From positions 21,213 through 85,212 of the forward strand of contig JAOTTD010000005.1 in assembly GCA_029864565.1 (NCBI GenBank): DNA of 64,000 nt, read 5' to 3'. How positions within the stretch are numbered: the stretch's first letter is position 1; the number at the start of each line of letters is the position of its first letter. Of this stretch, positions 9,128 through 16,980 are shown in pieces. Source of the DNA: Thermoplasmata archaeon (GTDB lineage: Archaea > Thermoplasmatota > Thermoplasmata > UBA10834). Made by a program: the position numbers and the translations under genes. The notes beneath the pieces are model-generated. The model was not told the DNA's origin. It searched no databases and worked only from the letters and a program-made list of their open reading frames with translations.

Positions 9128-10786
9128 CTACTTCTTGGACTCTTTCGGGAGGTCGATGTGGAACACGCTCCCTTTGCCGACCTGACTCTCGACCCATATA
9201 CGTCCGCCGTGGGCCTCGACGATTCCCTTCGATATCGGAAGGCTCAGGCCGATCCTGTTAACCTGGTGAGACAAATCGTCGCTTGCGACAATGTAGAACC
9301 GATCGAAGATCCTCCCCAGGTTCTCAAGCGGGATTCCCACGCCATTATCTCTCACCCAAATATGAACTATCTTGCCCTCGTCCCTCGCACCTACCTGGAC
9401 CTTGCCCTCCTCCTGGGTGTATTTCACAGCGTTGTCAATCACGTTGTTGAACACGTCTCTCAACCTGCGTCTGTCGGCCATTATGAGTGGCAGCTCGCCC
9501 TCAACCTGCAAGGATATCGTCTGCTTCTTCCCGGAGGCGTCGTGCATCCTCGCCTCCACGACCTCCTCGAGCACGGAGTCTACTCTCGTTGGCTCGGGGT
9601 TGATCTGGAGGGTACCCTTCTCGAGCCTGCTTACGTCCAACATGCTCTCCACGAGCGTGTAGAGCTTGTCCGCGTTGGCGCGGATCGTCCGCATCTTCTG
9701 GGCGAGTTTGGGCTCGGCCATCATCGGAGACTCGGATTCGACAAGGTCGAGATATCCACGCAACACTGTGAGTGGGGTTCTCAGCTCGTGAGACACAACA
9801 TCTATGAACTGACTCTTCATCTTCGTTACCCGCTCCAACTCCTGATAGGTCTGAATCAGTTTCTCGTAGGAGCGTTCCAACTGGCTCTGCAACCTCACGT
9901 TCGACGTGATATCCATCGCGACCATCAACGCGGTCTCGACATCCCCCGTCTCAGATGGCAAGGGTGCCACCTTGACATGCATGTAGAACGCCTTGTCGGG
10001 GTTTGGGACGAAATGTACGTTATCCTTCTCGCTCGGCGTACCTTCGAGGGCTTGCAGCACGAGGTCGTCCAGTCCAGATTTCGCCATTGGCTCCATTTCG
10101 AGAAGGTTCGTCCCTACGAGTTCAGCCGCATCGGAGACGTCGAGCATCTTCATCATGAGATTGTTCATCGAGGTTATCATCCCCTTGGCATCGACGGTCA
10201 TGAGTCCAATCGGGGCAAGAGATAGTATCTTGTCTGTTTCTGCCTCAGTCCGCGCCAGCCTGAACGAAGTCCTCACGTGGTCTAGCACGGATGCTATGCA
10301 ATCGGCGATGAGCCTTGTGATTCTCTGTTCTCGGTCGTTGAACTCCTGGCCATCCTTCTTCCGCGCAACTACCAAATATCCCACCAGGGTGTCTCTGAAC
10401 ACTATTGATGCAAGTATCACGGGGCCGAGGTCCATGGCATCGTACAGCGCGCGTCCTACCTCCGGCACTTCCTCTAATCTTGACATCGTTAACGACAATG
10501 ATCTCCTGCCCTGGACCAGTCGCGCCCTCACCTCTGGGTCAACACCGACCTTAGGGAAGTCTGATAAGTTCGAGAGTCCAAGACCAGTCGCTCCAACGAA
10601 TCTCACATCCGAACGACCCGCCTCGTAGATGAGTAAGCCCGCGAAATCTGCATTGGTCAGCCTTTTGAGTTCGGCCGATATGAATGCGTAGGCGCTAGGA
10701 GCATCCGAGACGTTGGCCACTTCGACAATCAGGTCGGTGACTGCTCTATGTGTTTCATCATTGTCGTCGGGTTCACCATCTGACAA
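9128..10786 (-). CDS. Soluble sensor histidine kinase (GAF-PAS-HisKA-HATPase)
   Basis: A 552-residue kinase with no membrane segment. A GAF-like domain (about 15-170) is followed by a PAS domain (about 185-300), a coiled linker, a HisKA dimerisation domain with VVSHELRTPLTVLRGYLD (His333 is the phosphorylation site) and a C-terminal ATPase with DNAVKYTQE, DNGVGIP and RIFDRFY. The glycine-rich G2 box reads RIGLSLPISKGIVEAHGG, lacking the usual G-x-G-L-G-L pattern. Start is TTG 10786, preceded by a GGAGG motif seven bases upstream. No response regulator is encoded next to it, so its partner is elsewhere. It probably senses an internal signal. Confidence 0.9.
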   Translation of the reverse strand: MSDGEPDDNDETHRAVTDLIVEVANVSDAPSAYAFISAELKRLTNADFAGLLIYEAGRSDVRFVGATGLGLSNLSDFPKVGVDPEVRARLVQGRRSLSLTMSRLEEVPEVGRALYDAMDLGPVILASIVFRDTLVGYLVVARKKDGQEFNDREQRITRLIADCIASVLDHVRTSFRLARTEAETDKILSLAPIGLMTVDAKGMITSMNNLMMKMLDVSDAAELVGTNLLEMEPMAKSGLDDLVLQALEGTPSEKDNVHFVPNPDKAFYMHVKVAPLPSETGDVETALMVAMDITSNVRLQSQLERSYEKLIQTYQELERVTKMKSQFIDVVSHELRTPLTVLRGYLDLVESESPMMAEPKLAQKMRTIRANADKLYTLVESMLDVSRLEKGTLQINPEPTRVDSVLEEVVEARMHDASGKKQTISLQVEGELPLIMADRRRLRDVFNNVIDNAVKYTQEEGKVQVGARDEGKIVHIWVRDNGVGIPLENLGRIFDRFYIVASDDLSHQVNRIGLSLPISKGIVEAHGGRIWVESQVGKGSVFHIDLPKESKK

Positions 10787-10907
10787 CTACACATCCTCCG
10801 CTAGGCAGGAGCGTCTACAGCACTAGTCATTGGGGGGCTGCGAATGTATGACTGCTGTTGCCATTCTTAAGGATGTTGGCTACGCCGATGGGGATGGCCG
10901 AGTGAAA

Positions 10908-10915
10908 GATAATAA
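10908..10915 (+). promoter_or_regulatory. TATA-like box before the gamma-carbonic-anhydrase-like gene
   Basis: GATAATAA centred about 28 bases before ATG 10940, consistent with a leaderless transcript. Confidence 0.5.
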
Positions 10916-10939
10916 CCCAGTAACGACGATTCTCCGGGC

Positions 10940-11464
10940 ATGTCTCTCAGGAGCTTCTCGGGCAGAGAGCCATCGATAGGGAACGAGGTTTACATCGATA
11001 CAGACTCGCTGCTCATCGGAGACGTCCATGTCGGCGCTCGAGCGACTGTCTGGCCAGGAGCCGTCCTCCGTGCAGACGATGGCAGGATAGAGATTGGTGA
11101 AGGGTCCGCGGTCATGGATATGGCGTTCGTCGAGGCGCCCAAGGGGAGGCCGGTCATAATCGGAAGGGGTTGCATCATCTCGCACGGTGCGAAACTCCAC
11201 GGTTGCCAGATCGGGGACGACGTCATGATTGGCATAGGCGCCATCGTGCTGGATGGCGCAACCATCGAGTCGGGATCTTTTCTAGCCGCAGGAAGTGTTG
11301 TGCCACCGGGAAGTCGCATACCCTCAAGGTCCATGGCCATGGGGATTCCGGCGAAGGTGACTCGGGAGGTCACGGAAGCCGAGCGTGTATTGATGAAGGA
11401 CAATCTGGAGACGATCAGCGCAAAGGCGTTGGAACATGCGCGGTCCCAAGAAACTCGATTCTGA
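10940..11464 (+). CDS. Gamma-class carbonic anhydrase-like hexapeptide protein
   Basis: A 174-residue left-handed beta-helix protein with repeated hexapeptides (IGDVHVGARATVWPGAVLRAD and onward) and a C-terminal helix, the YrdA/PaaY/CaiE-like branch of gamma carbonic anhydrases. Active members bind zinc or iron between subunits through three His. Here two are present in SHGAKLHGC (His82 and His87), but the first, expected after the N-x-Q-D segment, is Glu65 in VMDMAFVEAP. Metal binding and CO2 hydration are therefore doubtful, and it may be an acyltransferase-like or structural relative. It is monocistronic, with its own TATA-like box. Confidence 0.85.
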   Translation: MSLRSFSGREPSIGNEVYIDTDSLLIGDVHVGARATVWPGAVLRADDGRIEIGEGSAVMDMAFVEAPKGRPVIIGRGCIISHGAKLHGCQIGDDVMIGIGAIVLDGATIESGSFLAAGSVVPPGSRIPSRSMAMGIPAKVTREVTEAERVLMKDNLETISAKALEHARSQETRF

Positions 11465-11879
11465 CGACCGCGTCCCCGAAGTTGCCAACGTTGAAATACA
11501 TCCTTTTTCACGAATGCGTCGAACTAAGGGTCATTTAAATACAAGGACGGACTTCGATTATTCCGGGATTCGGGAGACCTAGGGGCACAGAAAACTCGAA
11601 GAATAGGACGTGGCTGTTTGGAAGTACATTTCGGAAAGCCGGTAGTGGCGCGCGTCCGCAAGTGCAGACTAGTGGTCGTGAAGAACCGTTTGCAGCAGGA
11701 TGATGAGAAGCGGGCGGAAGAGCAGACCAGTGATTGACAGGCCTCTACCACGCACCCATTTACGCATCTGTAAGTGCGTTCTTGCGCGAACAGTCCTTTC
11801 CTTTCTAATCTCTTGCTTAAATAGTTATCCGAAAGTAATTTACGCCTGGTAAATCAATATCGGGTTGGAAGGGATAAAA
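11465..11879. other. Long intergenic region, possible small RNA or short frame
   Basis: 415 bases without a recognised gene. A strong A/T box ATTTAAATA at 11533-11541 could start a plus-strand transcript near 11562. A TTG-initiated frame of 39 codons (about 11618-11737) encodes a basic then acidic peptide with no family resemblance. Two further A/T boxes (TTAAATAG at 11817-11824 and AATCAATA near 11852) precede the next gene. The minus-strand frame here looks like a shadow. Confidence 0.3.
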
Positions 11880-12287
11880 ATGTCTTCTCAAGACAAAGTC
11901 GAACCAGCACAGCAACCGCAGTACCCTATGTACGGGCCGCAGTATCAGCCGATGCACAAGCCGCCAATCGAATACATCAGGCCATTCGCATCGGACGTCA
12001 TACTGGCGATAGCCATCATCGTCGGTTTGTTCTTCCTGATGCTCGGTTCGGTGATATACGGCGTTGCTGACGAGTCCGAAGGCAGGGACGCGGGGATGGT
12101 CCTCAAAGCGCTGGGCCTGTTCATAGCCACCGCAGGCATGTTGCTTGGAGCCGTCCTCAGGACAGACATGAACAAGTGGGTCAGAGTCGCCCTGTTGCTG
12201 AGCGCCACCATGATGATCATACTCATAGGCTTCTGGGGTTCATTCTGGGGCCTGACGGTGGACTTGAGCATACCTGGATCAATCTGA
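11880..12287 (+). CDS. Small three-helix membrane protein, unknown function
   Basis: A 135-residue protein with a Gln/Pro/Tyr-rich N-terminal tail (about residues 8-32, QQPQYPMYGPQYQPMHKPP) followed by three hydrophobic segments near 40-65, 82-104 and 107-130. The short loop after the first helix is acidic (DESEGRD). No catalytic motif is visible and no family was recognised. The start is ATG 11880; a TTG at 11865 is in frame but less likely. It ends at a T-rich stretch shared with the convergent gene. Confidence 0.75.
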   Translation: MSSQDKVEPAQQPQYPMYGPQYQPMHKPPIEYIRPFASDVILAIAIIVGLFFLMLGSVIYGVADESEGRDAGMVLKALGLFIATAGMLLGAVLRTDMNKWVRVALLLSATMMIILIGFWGSFWGLTVDLSIPGSI

Positions 12288-12303
12288 CCAGGTTGCACTC
12301 AAA

Positions 12304-12327
12304 CCCTTTATTTTTTCAGCCTTTTTC
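12304..12327 (+). terminator. T-rich termination region
   Basis: Runs of T (CTTTATTTTTTC and CTTTTTCCC) directly after the small membrane protein gene, the usual form of archaeal intrinsic termination. They overlap the 3' end of the convergent gene. Confidence 0.45.
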
Positions 12328-12613
12328 CCACTTTCTTCTCAACCGACTCCACCTTCGAGCAGATGGCACCGGAAGAGCCCTTCCTGTCATCGATCCTTAT
12401 CGTCGTCTCGACCCGGAGGCACATGCTGGCCACCCTCTTGTGACACGCAGATATGACGGACATCACCTCGTCGAACTCCCCCTCGACCACCGTGCCCATT
12501 GGGTTGACGCGGTAGTCGAGGCCAGACTCGTCCACGATCCTGACGCATTCTGATACATACCTGCTCACGCTCTCACCCACCCCGATGGGCACGACGCTGA
12601 ACTCCGCCAACAT
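12308..12613 (-). CDS. MTH1187/YkoF-family thiamine-binding-like protein
   Basis: A 101-residue protein of the MTH1187 (DUF77) family: AEFSVVPIGVGESVSRYVSE, then YRVNPMGTVVEGEFDEVM and a C-terminal CLRVETTIRIDDRKG. These small ferredoxin-fold proteins form tetramers, and relatives in bacteria bind thiamine or hydroxymethylpyrimidine. The role in archaea is not established. ATG 12613 is chosen because a GAGGTG Shine-Dalgarno lies seven bases upstream; the frame runs five codons further to 12628. Confidence 0.85.
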   Translation of the reverse strand: MLAEFSVVPIGVGESVSRYVSECVRIVDESGLDYRVNPMGTVVEGEFDEVMSVISACHKRVASMCLRVETTIRIDDRKGSSGAICSKVESVEKKVGKRLKK

Positions 12614-12683
12614 CAAATACCACCTCACACGCTATCGACGATGTGCGGATTTCTTCCCGCAGCCACTCGTTGAAAGCCAATGT

Positions 12684-12690
12684 ATTTATA
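12684..12690 (+). promoter_or_regulatory. TATA-like box ATTTATA
   Basis: Lies about 75 bases before ATG 12763; transcription would begin near 12712, giving an untranslated leader of roughly 50 bases, unlike the many leaderless genes here. Confidence 0.4.
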
Positions 12691-12762
12691 CAACCGGAAG
12701 CTAAATGAAACCTCTGTTGCTAAGGCACGTTGGTTTTCTTGATTTCCGGGGGCATTAAAGTT

Positions 12763-13218
12763 ATGAAGAGAAAAGGGGAGCCGTTGAACGAGTCTTTGAA
12801 CATCATCACCAAGCTGAGGAAGTCCGACGCAGGCGCTTCCGATGCGACCTTGACCGTAGAACACCTGACAAAAGCCATCAAGAACAGCATAGACAAGCAG
12901 GGCATGCCCGAAGAGGAGGCCAGGGCGATGGCCCAACACGTCATGAATTTCTTTGGATACAGCGAGAGGATCATCGACAACGTACTCGAGCCCGAGGACA
13001 GGGACGCCTTCTACATGCTGGAGGACGCCGGCATACTCATGACCGAACGCGAAGAGACCACACTGTATGATGGCAGGGAGTGGCGTATACACTACTGGAT
13101 GTTCAGAAAGGAGCGCATCTCCGAATTGATATATGGTAGGGGCAGGTCCGAGGGCCAGATGGACGAGGACCCGTCCGTGTACGATGACATCCCCGAAGAC
13201 ATCTGGTCCAGGGAATAG
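12763..13218 (+). CDS. Conserved archaeal protein of unknown function
   Basis: A soluble, charged 151-residue protein. It has a helical N-terminal part (TVEHLTKAIKNSIDKQGMP) leading to AQHVMNFFGYSERIIDNVLE, then EREETTLYDGREWRIHYWMF, which looks like a winged-helix beta hairpin, and an acidic tail. From memory this combination resembles an archaeal family of unknown function (possibly DUF6015), but that is not certain. It may be a small DNA-binding or regulatory protein. No catalytic motif is seen. It sits upstream of the XPD helicase gene with its own spacing, so a shared operon is not shown. Confidence 0.7.
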   Translation: MKRKGEPLNESLNIITKLRKSDAGASDATLTVEHLTKAIKNSIDKQGMPEEEARAMAQHVMNFFGYSERIIDNVLEPEDRDAFYMLEDAGILMTEREETTLYDGREWRIHYWMFRKERISELIYGRGRSEGQMDEDPSVYDDIPEDIWSRE

Positions 13219-13289
13219 GGGCGGGATTCCCTACTTTCAGCCAGCCTGGGCAAAGCCGTTTAGCACCCATGGCGTTTTCGTAGCCTAGA

Positions 13290-15194
13290 ATGTCAGCGGA
13301 GCTTTTTCCTTACGCACCCAGGGACGGGCAGCAGCGCCTCGTTGACTTGATCAGCTCCTCCTGTGACAGAAGAGGGCACCTGGTCGTGGAGAGCGGCACG
13401 GGGACTGGGAAGACGGTGTGCGCTCTCTATGGAGTTATGAAGAGTTGCAGCGTGCGAGGGAAGAAGCTTCTGTATCTCACAAGAACGAACTCGCAGCAGA
13501 GGCAGGTCATGTTCGAACTCCGCCAGATGGGCAGCGGCCGGCGGAACTTCGGGGTCGCCCTTCAGGGGAGGCGAAACATGTGCCCGCTCGCGAAGGCGGA
13601 TGCGGAGCTCGCTGGCGGAAACCCCGAAGAGCTCTCGAAGGTATGCTCGGAGCGGAAAGCTCGCGTCTTGAAGGGGGAGGAGAGGGCGTGTCCCTTCTTC
13701 GCGACGACTATGTCGACGGACCTTCAAGCAGTCACGAAGCACATGAGAGAGGAACTTCCTACTGCTGAGGAGTTCACCTCCTATTGTCGCGAAAGGCAGC
13801 TGTGTCCATATGAAATCAGCAAGATGCACGTACCCGCTGCCGACGTCGTCACGGCACCCTACATAATGTTCTTCGATGGGTTCATCAGGCACAATCTGCT
13901 GGATTGGATGGGGTGTTCCGCGAGCGACATCGTGGTTGTCGTCGATGAGGCTCACAACCTGCCCTCGTACGCGCGAGAGCTGAAATCGTCCCGTCTCTCC
14001 GATGTGGCGTTGCGGCTCGCGAGCGCGGAGATAGACGAGTTCGGGAACCCTGAGATCGCGGAAGGCATAAGCCTTCGTGACCTCGTCGCATTGCTCCAGA
14101 GCGCTCTCGACAGGGCTGTCGAGGAGTATCTCATAGACGAAGATGGCGTCATTCCGCAATCGTTCCTTGAGGAGGAACTTATGCTCGGCATGGGAGCGAC
14201 GAGCCACAGACTCAAGGGCATGCTGATTCAGACTATGAATTATGGCGAGATGGTGCGCGATGCGCGACGGTCTTCAGGCAGACTCCCGAGGTCGTTCGTC
14301 CACAGGATTGCCAGCTTTCTGGTGTTCTGGCACGGCCTCGAGGAAGGGGAATATGTCAAACTGGTCGTCAAATCGGACGTCACCGCATTCGAGGCATTCT
14401 GTCTGGATGCCTCGCTGGCGTGCGCGCCTCTGCACGAATGCCATTCCAGTGTACACATGTCCGGCACGCTCAGACCACTCAACGATTACGCAGAGAGCAT
14501 AGGCCTACCAGACGATACAATGAAGGAGTCGATCCCTTCGCCGTTCCCACCGGAGAACAGGCTCATCCTATACGCCGACGACGTCACCACGAGATACGAA
14601 GACATGGAGCGGGAGCCCGCCATAATTGGAAGGATTGCTGAGCACATCACTGAACTCTTAGGCAGTTGCACCAGGAACACGATCATCTTCTACCCATCGT
14701 ACGCAATGATGCAGAGGGTGAGTAACCTCGTCGACGAATCCCTCATTGGATGGAGGATATTCAGAGAGGAGCGCTCGATGGGCCAAGCGGAGCTGATGGA
14801 GACCGTGAGCGGATTCAAAGGCACCACTGGACACGCCGTGATGCACGCTATCGCGGGAGGGAGGATAAGTGAGGGAATCGACTTCCCAGGAGAGGAGATG
14901 GAGTTGGCGGTTATTGCAGGGATACCCTATCCTAAACCCACTGCCAGACACAGAGCGCTGCAGTACTTCTGCGATATTAAGTTCGGAGATGGCTGGTCCC
15001 ATGCCGTCAAGGCGCCCACCACCAGGAAGCTCCTGCAGGCGATGGGGAGGCTCATCCGGTCCGAAACGGACCGCGGTCTTGCGGTCGTGTTAGACAGGAG
15101 GGTGGTCCATTTCGAAGAGGCTCTAGCGGCGAGGAGATCTGTTGCGCTTGTGCAGGATGCGCGTGAGTTCTTCTCCGCCTCGTCGACGGAGTAA
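13290..15194 (+). CDS. XPD/Rad3-type DNA helicase with Fe-S domain
   Basis: A 634-residue superfamily 2 helicase that unwinds DNA 5' to 3' in repair. Motif I is ESGTGTGKT (Lys41), motif II VVVVDEAHNLP, and the C-terminal helicase domain has GRISEGIDFPGEEMELA and LLQAMGRLIRSETDRG. The inserted Fe-S domain has four well-placed cysteines (98, 119, 134 and 172), so the 4Fe-4S cluster should be present. The length matches archaeal XPD. A TATA-like GCCGTTTAGC at 13256-13265 is about 29 bases before the ATG, suggesting a leaderless transcript. Confidence 0.93.
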   Translation: MSAELFPYAPRDGQQRLVDLISSSCDRRGHLVVESGTGTGKTVCALYGVMKSCSVRGKKLLYLTRTNSQQRQVMFELRQMGSGRRNFGVALQGRRNMCPLAKADAELAGGNPEELSKVCSERKARVLKGEERACPFFATTMSTDLQAVTKHMREELPTAEEFTSYCRERQLCPYEISKMHVPAADVVTAPYIMFFDGFIRHNLLDWMGCSASDIVVVVDEAHNLPSYARELKSSRLSDVALRLASAEIDEFGNPEIAEGISLRDLVALLQSALDRAVEEYLIDEDGVIPQSFLEEELMLGMGATSHRLKGMLIQTMNYGEMVRDARRSSGRLPRSFVHRIASFLVFWHGLEEGEYVKLVVKSDVTAFEAFCLDASLACAPLHECHSSVHMSGTLRPLNDYAESIGLPDDTMKESIPSPFPPENRLILYADDVTTRYEDMEREPAIIGRIAEHITELLGSCTRNTIIFYPSYAMMQRVSNLVDESLIGWRIFREERSMGQAELMETVSGFKGTTGHAVMHAIAGGRISEGIDFPGEEMELAVIAGIPYPKPTARHRALQYFCDIKFGDGWSHAVKAPTTRKLLQAMGRLIRSETDRGLAVVLDRRVVHFEEALAARRSVALVQDAREFFSASSTE

Positions 15195-15338
15195 CGCACC
15201 CGCGGTCCTGCGAGACGAGCCCATTGCCAGAAGGAGGGGCACCCGTTCATCCCGTGATACGCCGGCCGAGCGTCCTGCATGACAACTGCTATTCCGTGCG
15301 TTTCAATTATTAGACTCCTCCGCAATATGCCCCCGACG

Positions 15339-15902
15339 ATGACCCCGCTCGAAGCAGCCTTCGCAGGCCTATGGTTGATGCTACCCGCCCTCATTCCGAA
15401 TTCGGCCGCAGTGATCTTCGGAGGTGGCCGTCCCATGGACTTCGGCATGAGCTGGAAAGGCAGGCGAATCCTAGGAGACGGAAAGACCTGGCGTGGATTC
15501 ATCGGCGGAGCGGGTTGCGGAGTCTTGCTCGGGCTTCTGCAGATTGGCGTGACTGGAATGGGCGGGCTGTCCGAGGGCTGGAGCTTCGGATCGGGGCCGT
15601 CGGCACTCACGGTAGTGGTGTGTCTCAGTTTGGGATCGATGCTCGGAGACAGTATGGGCTCATTCGTCAAGAGGAGGTTCGGCGTTGACAGGGGCACCAA
15701 AGCGCCTGGGCTTGATCAATATAACTTCGTAATGGGAGCAGTCCTGCTGGTCATCATATTCAGATATGGTTGGTTCCAAGAGCATTTCATAGATGGCAAC
15801 GCCATATGGGGGCTGGTGGCGCTACTCATAGTGGTCCCCCTCCTCCATCGCGGGGTGAACATCGTGGGCTACAAACTGGGGAGAAAGGAAGTACCATGGT
15901 AG
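15339..15902 (+). CDS. carS: CDP-archaeol synthase
   Basis: Transfers CMP from CTP to digeranylgeranylglyceryl phosphate to make CDP-archaeol, the activated core of archaeal polar lipids. The protein has 187 residues, about five hydrophobic segments, and the family motifs AAVIFGGGRPMDFG and ILGDGKTWRGFIGG, with GSMLGDSMGSFVKRRFGVDRG in the cytidylyltransferase fold. Homologues start close to the first helix, and an AATTATTA box at 15305-15312 is about 31 bases before ATG 15339, so this start is preferred over 15327 or the longer frame from 15279. The stop overlaps the start of pyrE by seven bases. Confidence 0.9.
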   Translation: MTPLEAAFAGLWLMLPALIPNSAAVIFGGGRPMDFGMSWKGRRILGDGKTWRGFIGGAGCGVLLGLLQIGVTGMGGLSEGWSFGSGPSALTVVVCLSLGSMLGDSMGSFVKRRFGVDRGTKAPGLDQYNFVMGAVLLVIIFRYGWFQEHFIDGNAIWGLVALLIVVPLLHRGVNIVGYKLGRKEVPW

Positions 15903-16414
15903 AAGACACGCAAACGCTCAGGCAAATGCTCATGGAGTTGAAGGTTGTCCAGACCGGGGAATTTGTGCTCGCATCGGGCAAGAAGAGCAGCTTCTTCGTC
16001 AACATCAAGCGGGCGAGCACGGACCCTCGAGTGCTGAGGGAGATCGCGAAAGCCATGGCACCTCATATCGGAGACTGCAGGATCGCGGGCATGGCGCTTG
16101 GCGCGGTGCCGATAGCCGTGGCGGTGGCCCTCGAGACCGATAAGTCGTATGTCATAGTGCGTAAGGAAGCGAAGGACCATGGCACGAAAGACCTAATCGA
16201 AGGAGATGTGGCCCCTGGGGACGAGTTTGTCATCGTAGAGGATGTAGCAACGACTGGAGGCTCGACCCTGCGGGTTGTGGACGCGCTGAAACAGAAAGGC
16301 GCGGTCGTCGCAAAAGCCATCGTCGTTGTCGACCGTGAGGAAGGTGCTTCCGCACTCCTTAAGGATAACGGGGTAGAGCTCGTCTCAATATTCAAGGCCA
16401 AGGACCTCACATGA
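15896..16414 (+). CDS. pyrE: Orotate phosphoribosyltransferase
   Basis: Joins orotate to PRPP to give orotidine 5'-phosphate in pyrimidine synthesis. The 172-residue type I phosphoribosyltransferase has the PRPP loop FVIVEDVATTGGST and the flexible catalytic loop RKEAKDHGTKDLIEGD. Its N-terminal FVLASGKKSSFFVNIK is the orotate-binding hood. The ATG lies inside the last codons of carS after GAAAGGAAG, a plausible ribosome site, so the two are translationally coupled. The open frame upstream to 15770 is carS in another frame. The stop overlaps the next ATG (ATGA). Confidence 0.94.
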   Translation: MVEDTQTLRQMLMELKVVQTGEFVLASGKKSSFFVNIKRASTDPRVLREIAKAMAPHIGDCRIAGMALGAVPIAVAVALETDKSYVIVRKEAKDHGTKDLIEGDVAPGDEFVIVEDVATTGGSTLRVVDALKQKGAVVAKAIVVVDREEGASALLKDNGVELVSIFKAKDLT

Positions 16415-16980
16415 AAAAGCCTGAAGCAGTTACGGTGGACTGCGCGTCGTGCCGATTGAGCAAGACGCGTAAAAATGTCGTTCGAGGGAAGGGGCTATCA
16501 TCATCCAGGATAGTGTTTGTGGGGGAAGCGCCTGGGAGAGACGAAGATCTGAGGGGAGAACCTTTCGTCGGAAGCGCGGGAAGGACCTTGAACAAAGCCT
16601 TCGCAGATTTGGGAGTCTCCCGTGACGATGTTTTCGTGACCAATCTTGTCAAGTGCAGACCTCCTGGGAACAGGAAGCCTAGAAGAGACGAGATCGAAGC
16701 ATGCAAGGGCAATTTGTGCGCAGAGGTCCATCAGATCGAGCCTTCTGTGCTTTGCCTACTTGGTCAGACCGTCACACAAGAGCTGCTCGGATACAAGGGT
16801 AGGATGTCGGACTTGGTCGGGAAAGAGGTCGAAGCAACCGTCTGCGGGCGCAGGATCAAGTGCGTGGTCGCCTACCACCCGGCGGCATGCCTGTATCGGC
16901 GCAGCAATTACGAATCATTCTCAATGGCTATCGAGAGAGGGTTGCAGCTCGCGAGGCTCGAAGGGGAGGACCTGCCTTGA
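16411..16980 (+). CDS. Family 4 uracil-DNA glycosylase (Fe-S)
   Basis: Removes uracil from DNA to start base excision repair. The 189-residue protein has FVGEAPGRDEDLRGEPFVGSA, the first catalytic motif, and a C-terminal AYHPAACLYRR where thermophilic family 4 enzymes carry the H-P-S/A motif. Cluster cysteines are the N-terminal CASC (11, 14), Cys98 and Cys115. It overlaps pyrE by four bases and the following protease gene by TTGA, so this is a tightly coupled operon of unrelated functions. Confidence 0.92.
   Translation: MKKPEAVTVDCASCRLSKTRKNVVRGKGLSSSRIVFVGEAPGRDEDLRGEPFVGSAGRTLNKAFADLGVSRDDVFVTNLVKCRPPGNRKPRRDEIEACKGNLCAEVHQIEPSVLCLLGQTVTQELLGYKGRMSDLVGKEVEATVCGRRIKCVVAYHPAACLYRRSNYESFSMAIERGLQLARLEGEDLP

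Noticed and set aside
9083..10225. 380-codon plus-strand frame
   Set aside because: Antisense to the histidine kinase, with His/Leu/Arg-rich low-information sequence.
11524..11751. 75-codon minus-strand frame in the long gap
   Set aside because: Ser/Arg/Cys-rich, no promoter or ribosome site, looks random.
13293..14207. 304-codon minus-strand frame
   Set aside because: Antisense to the XPD helicase, which has all expected motifs.
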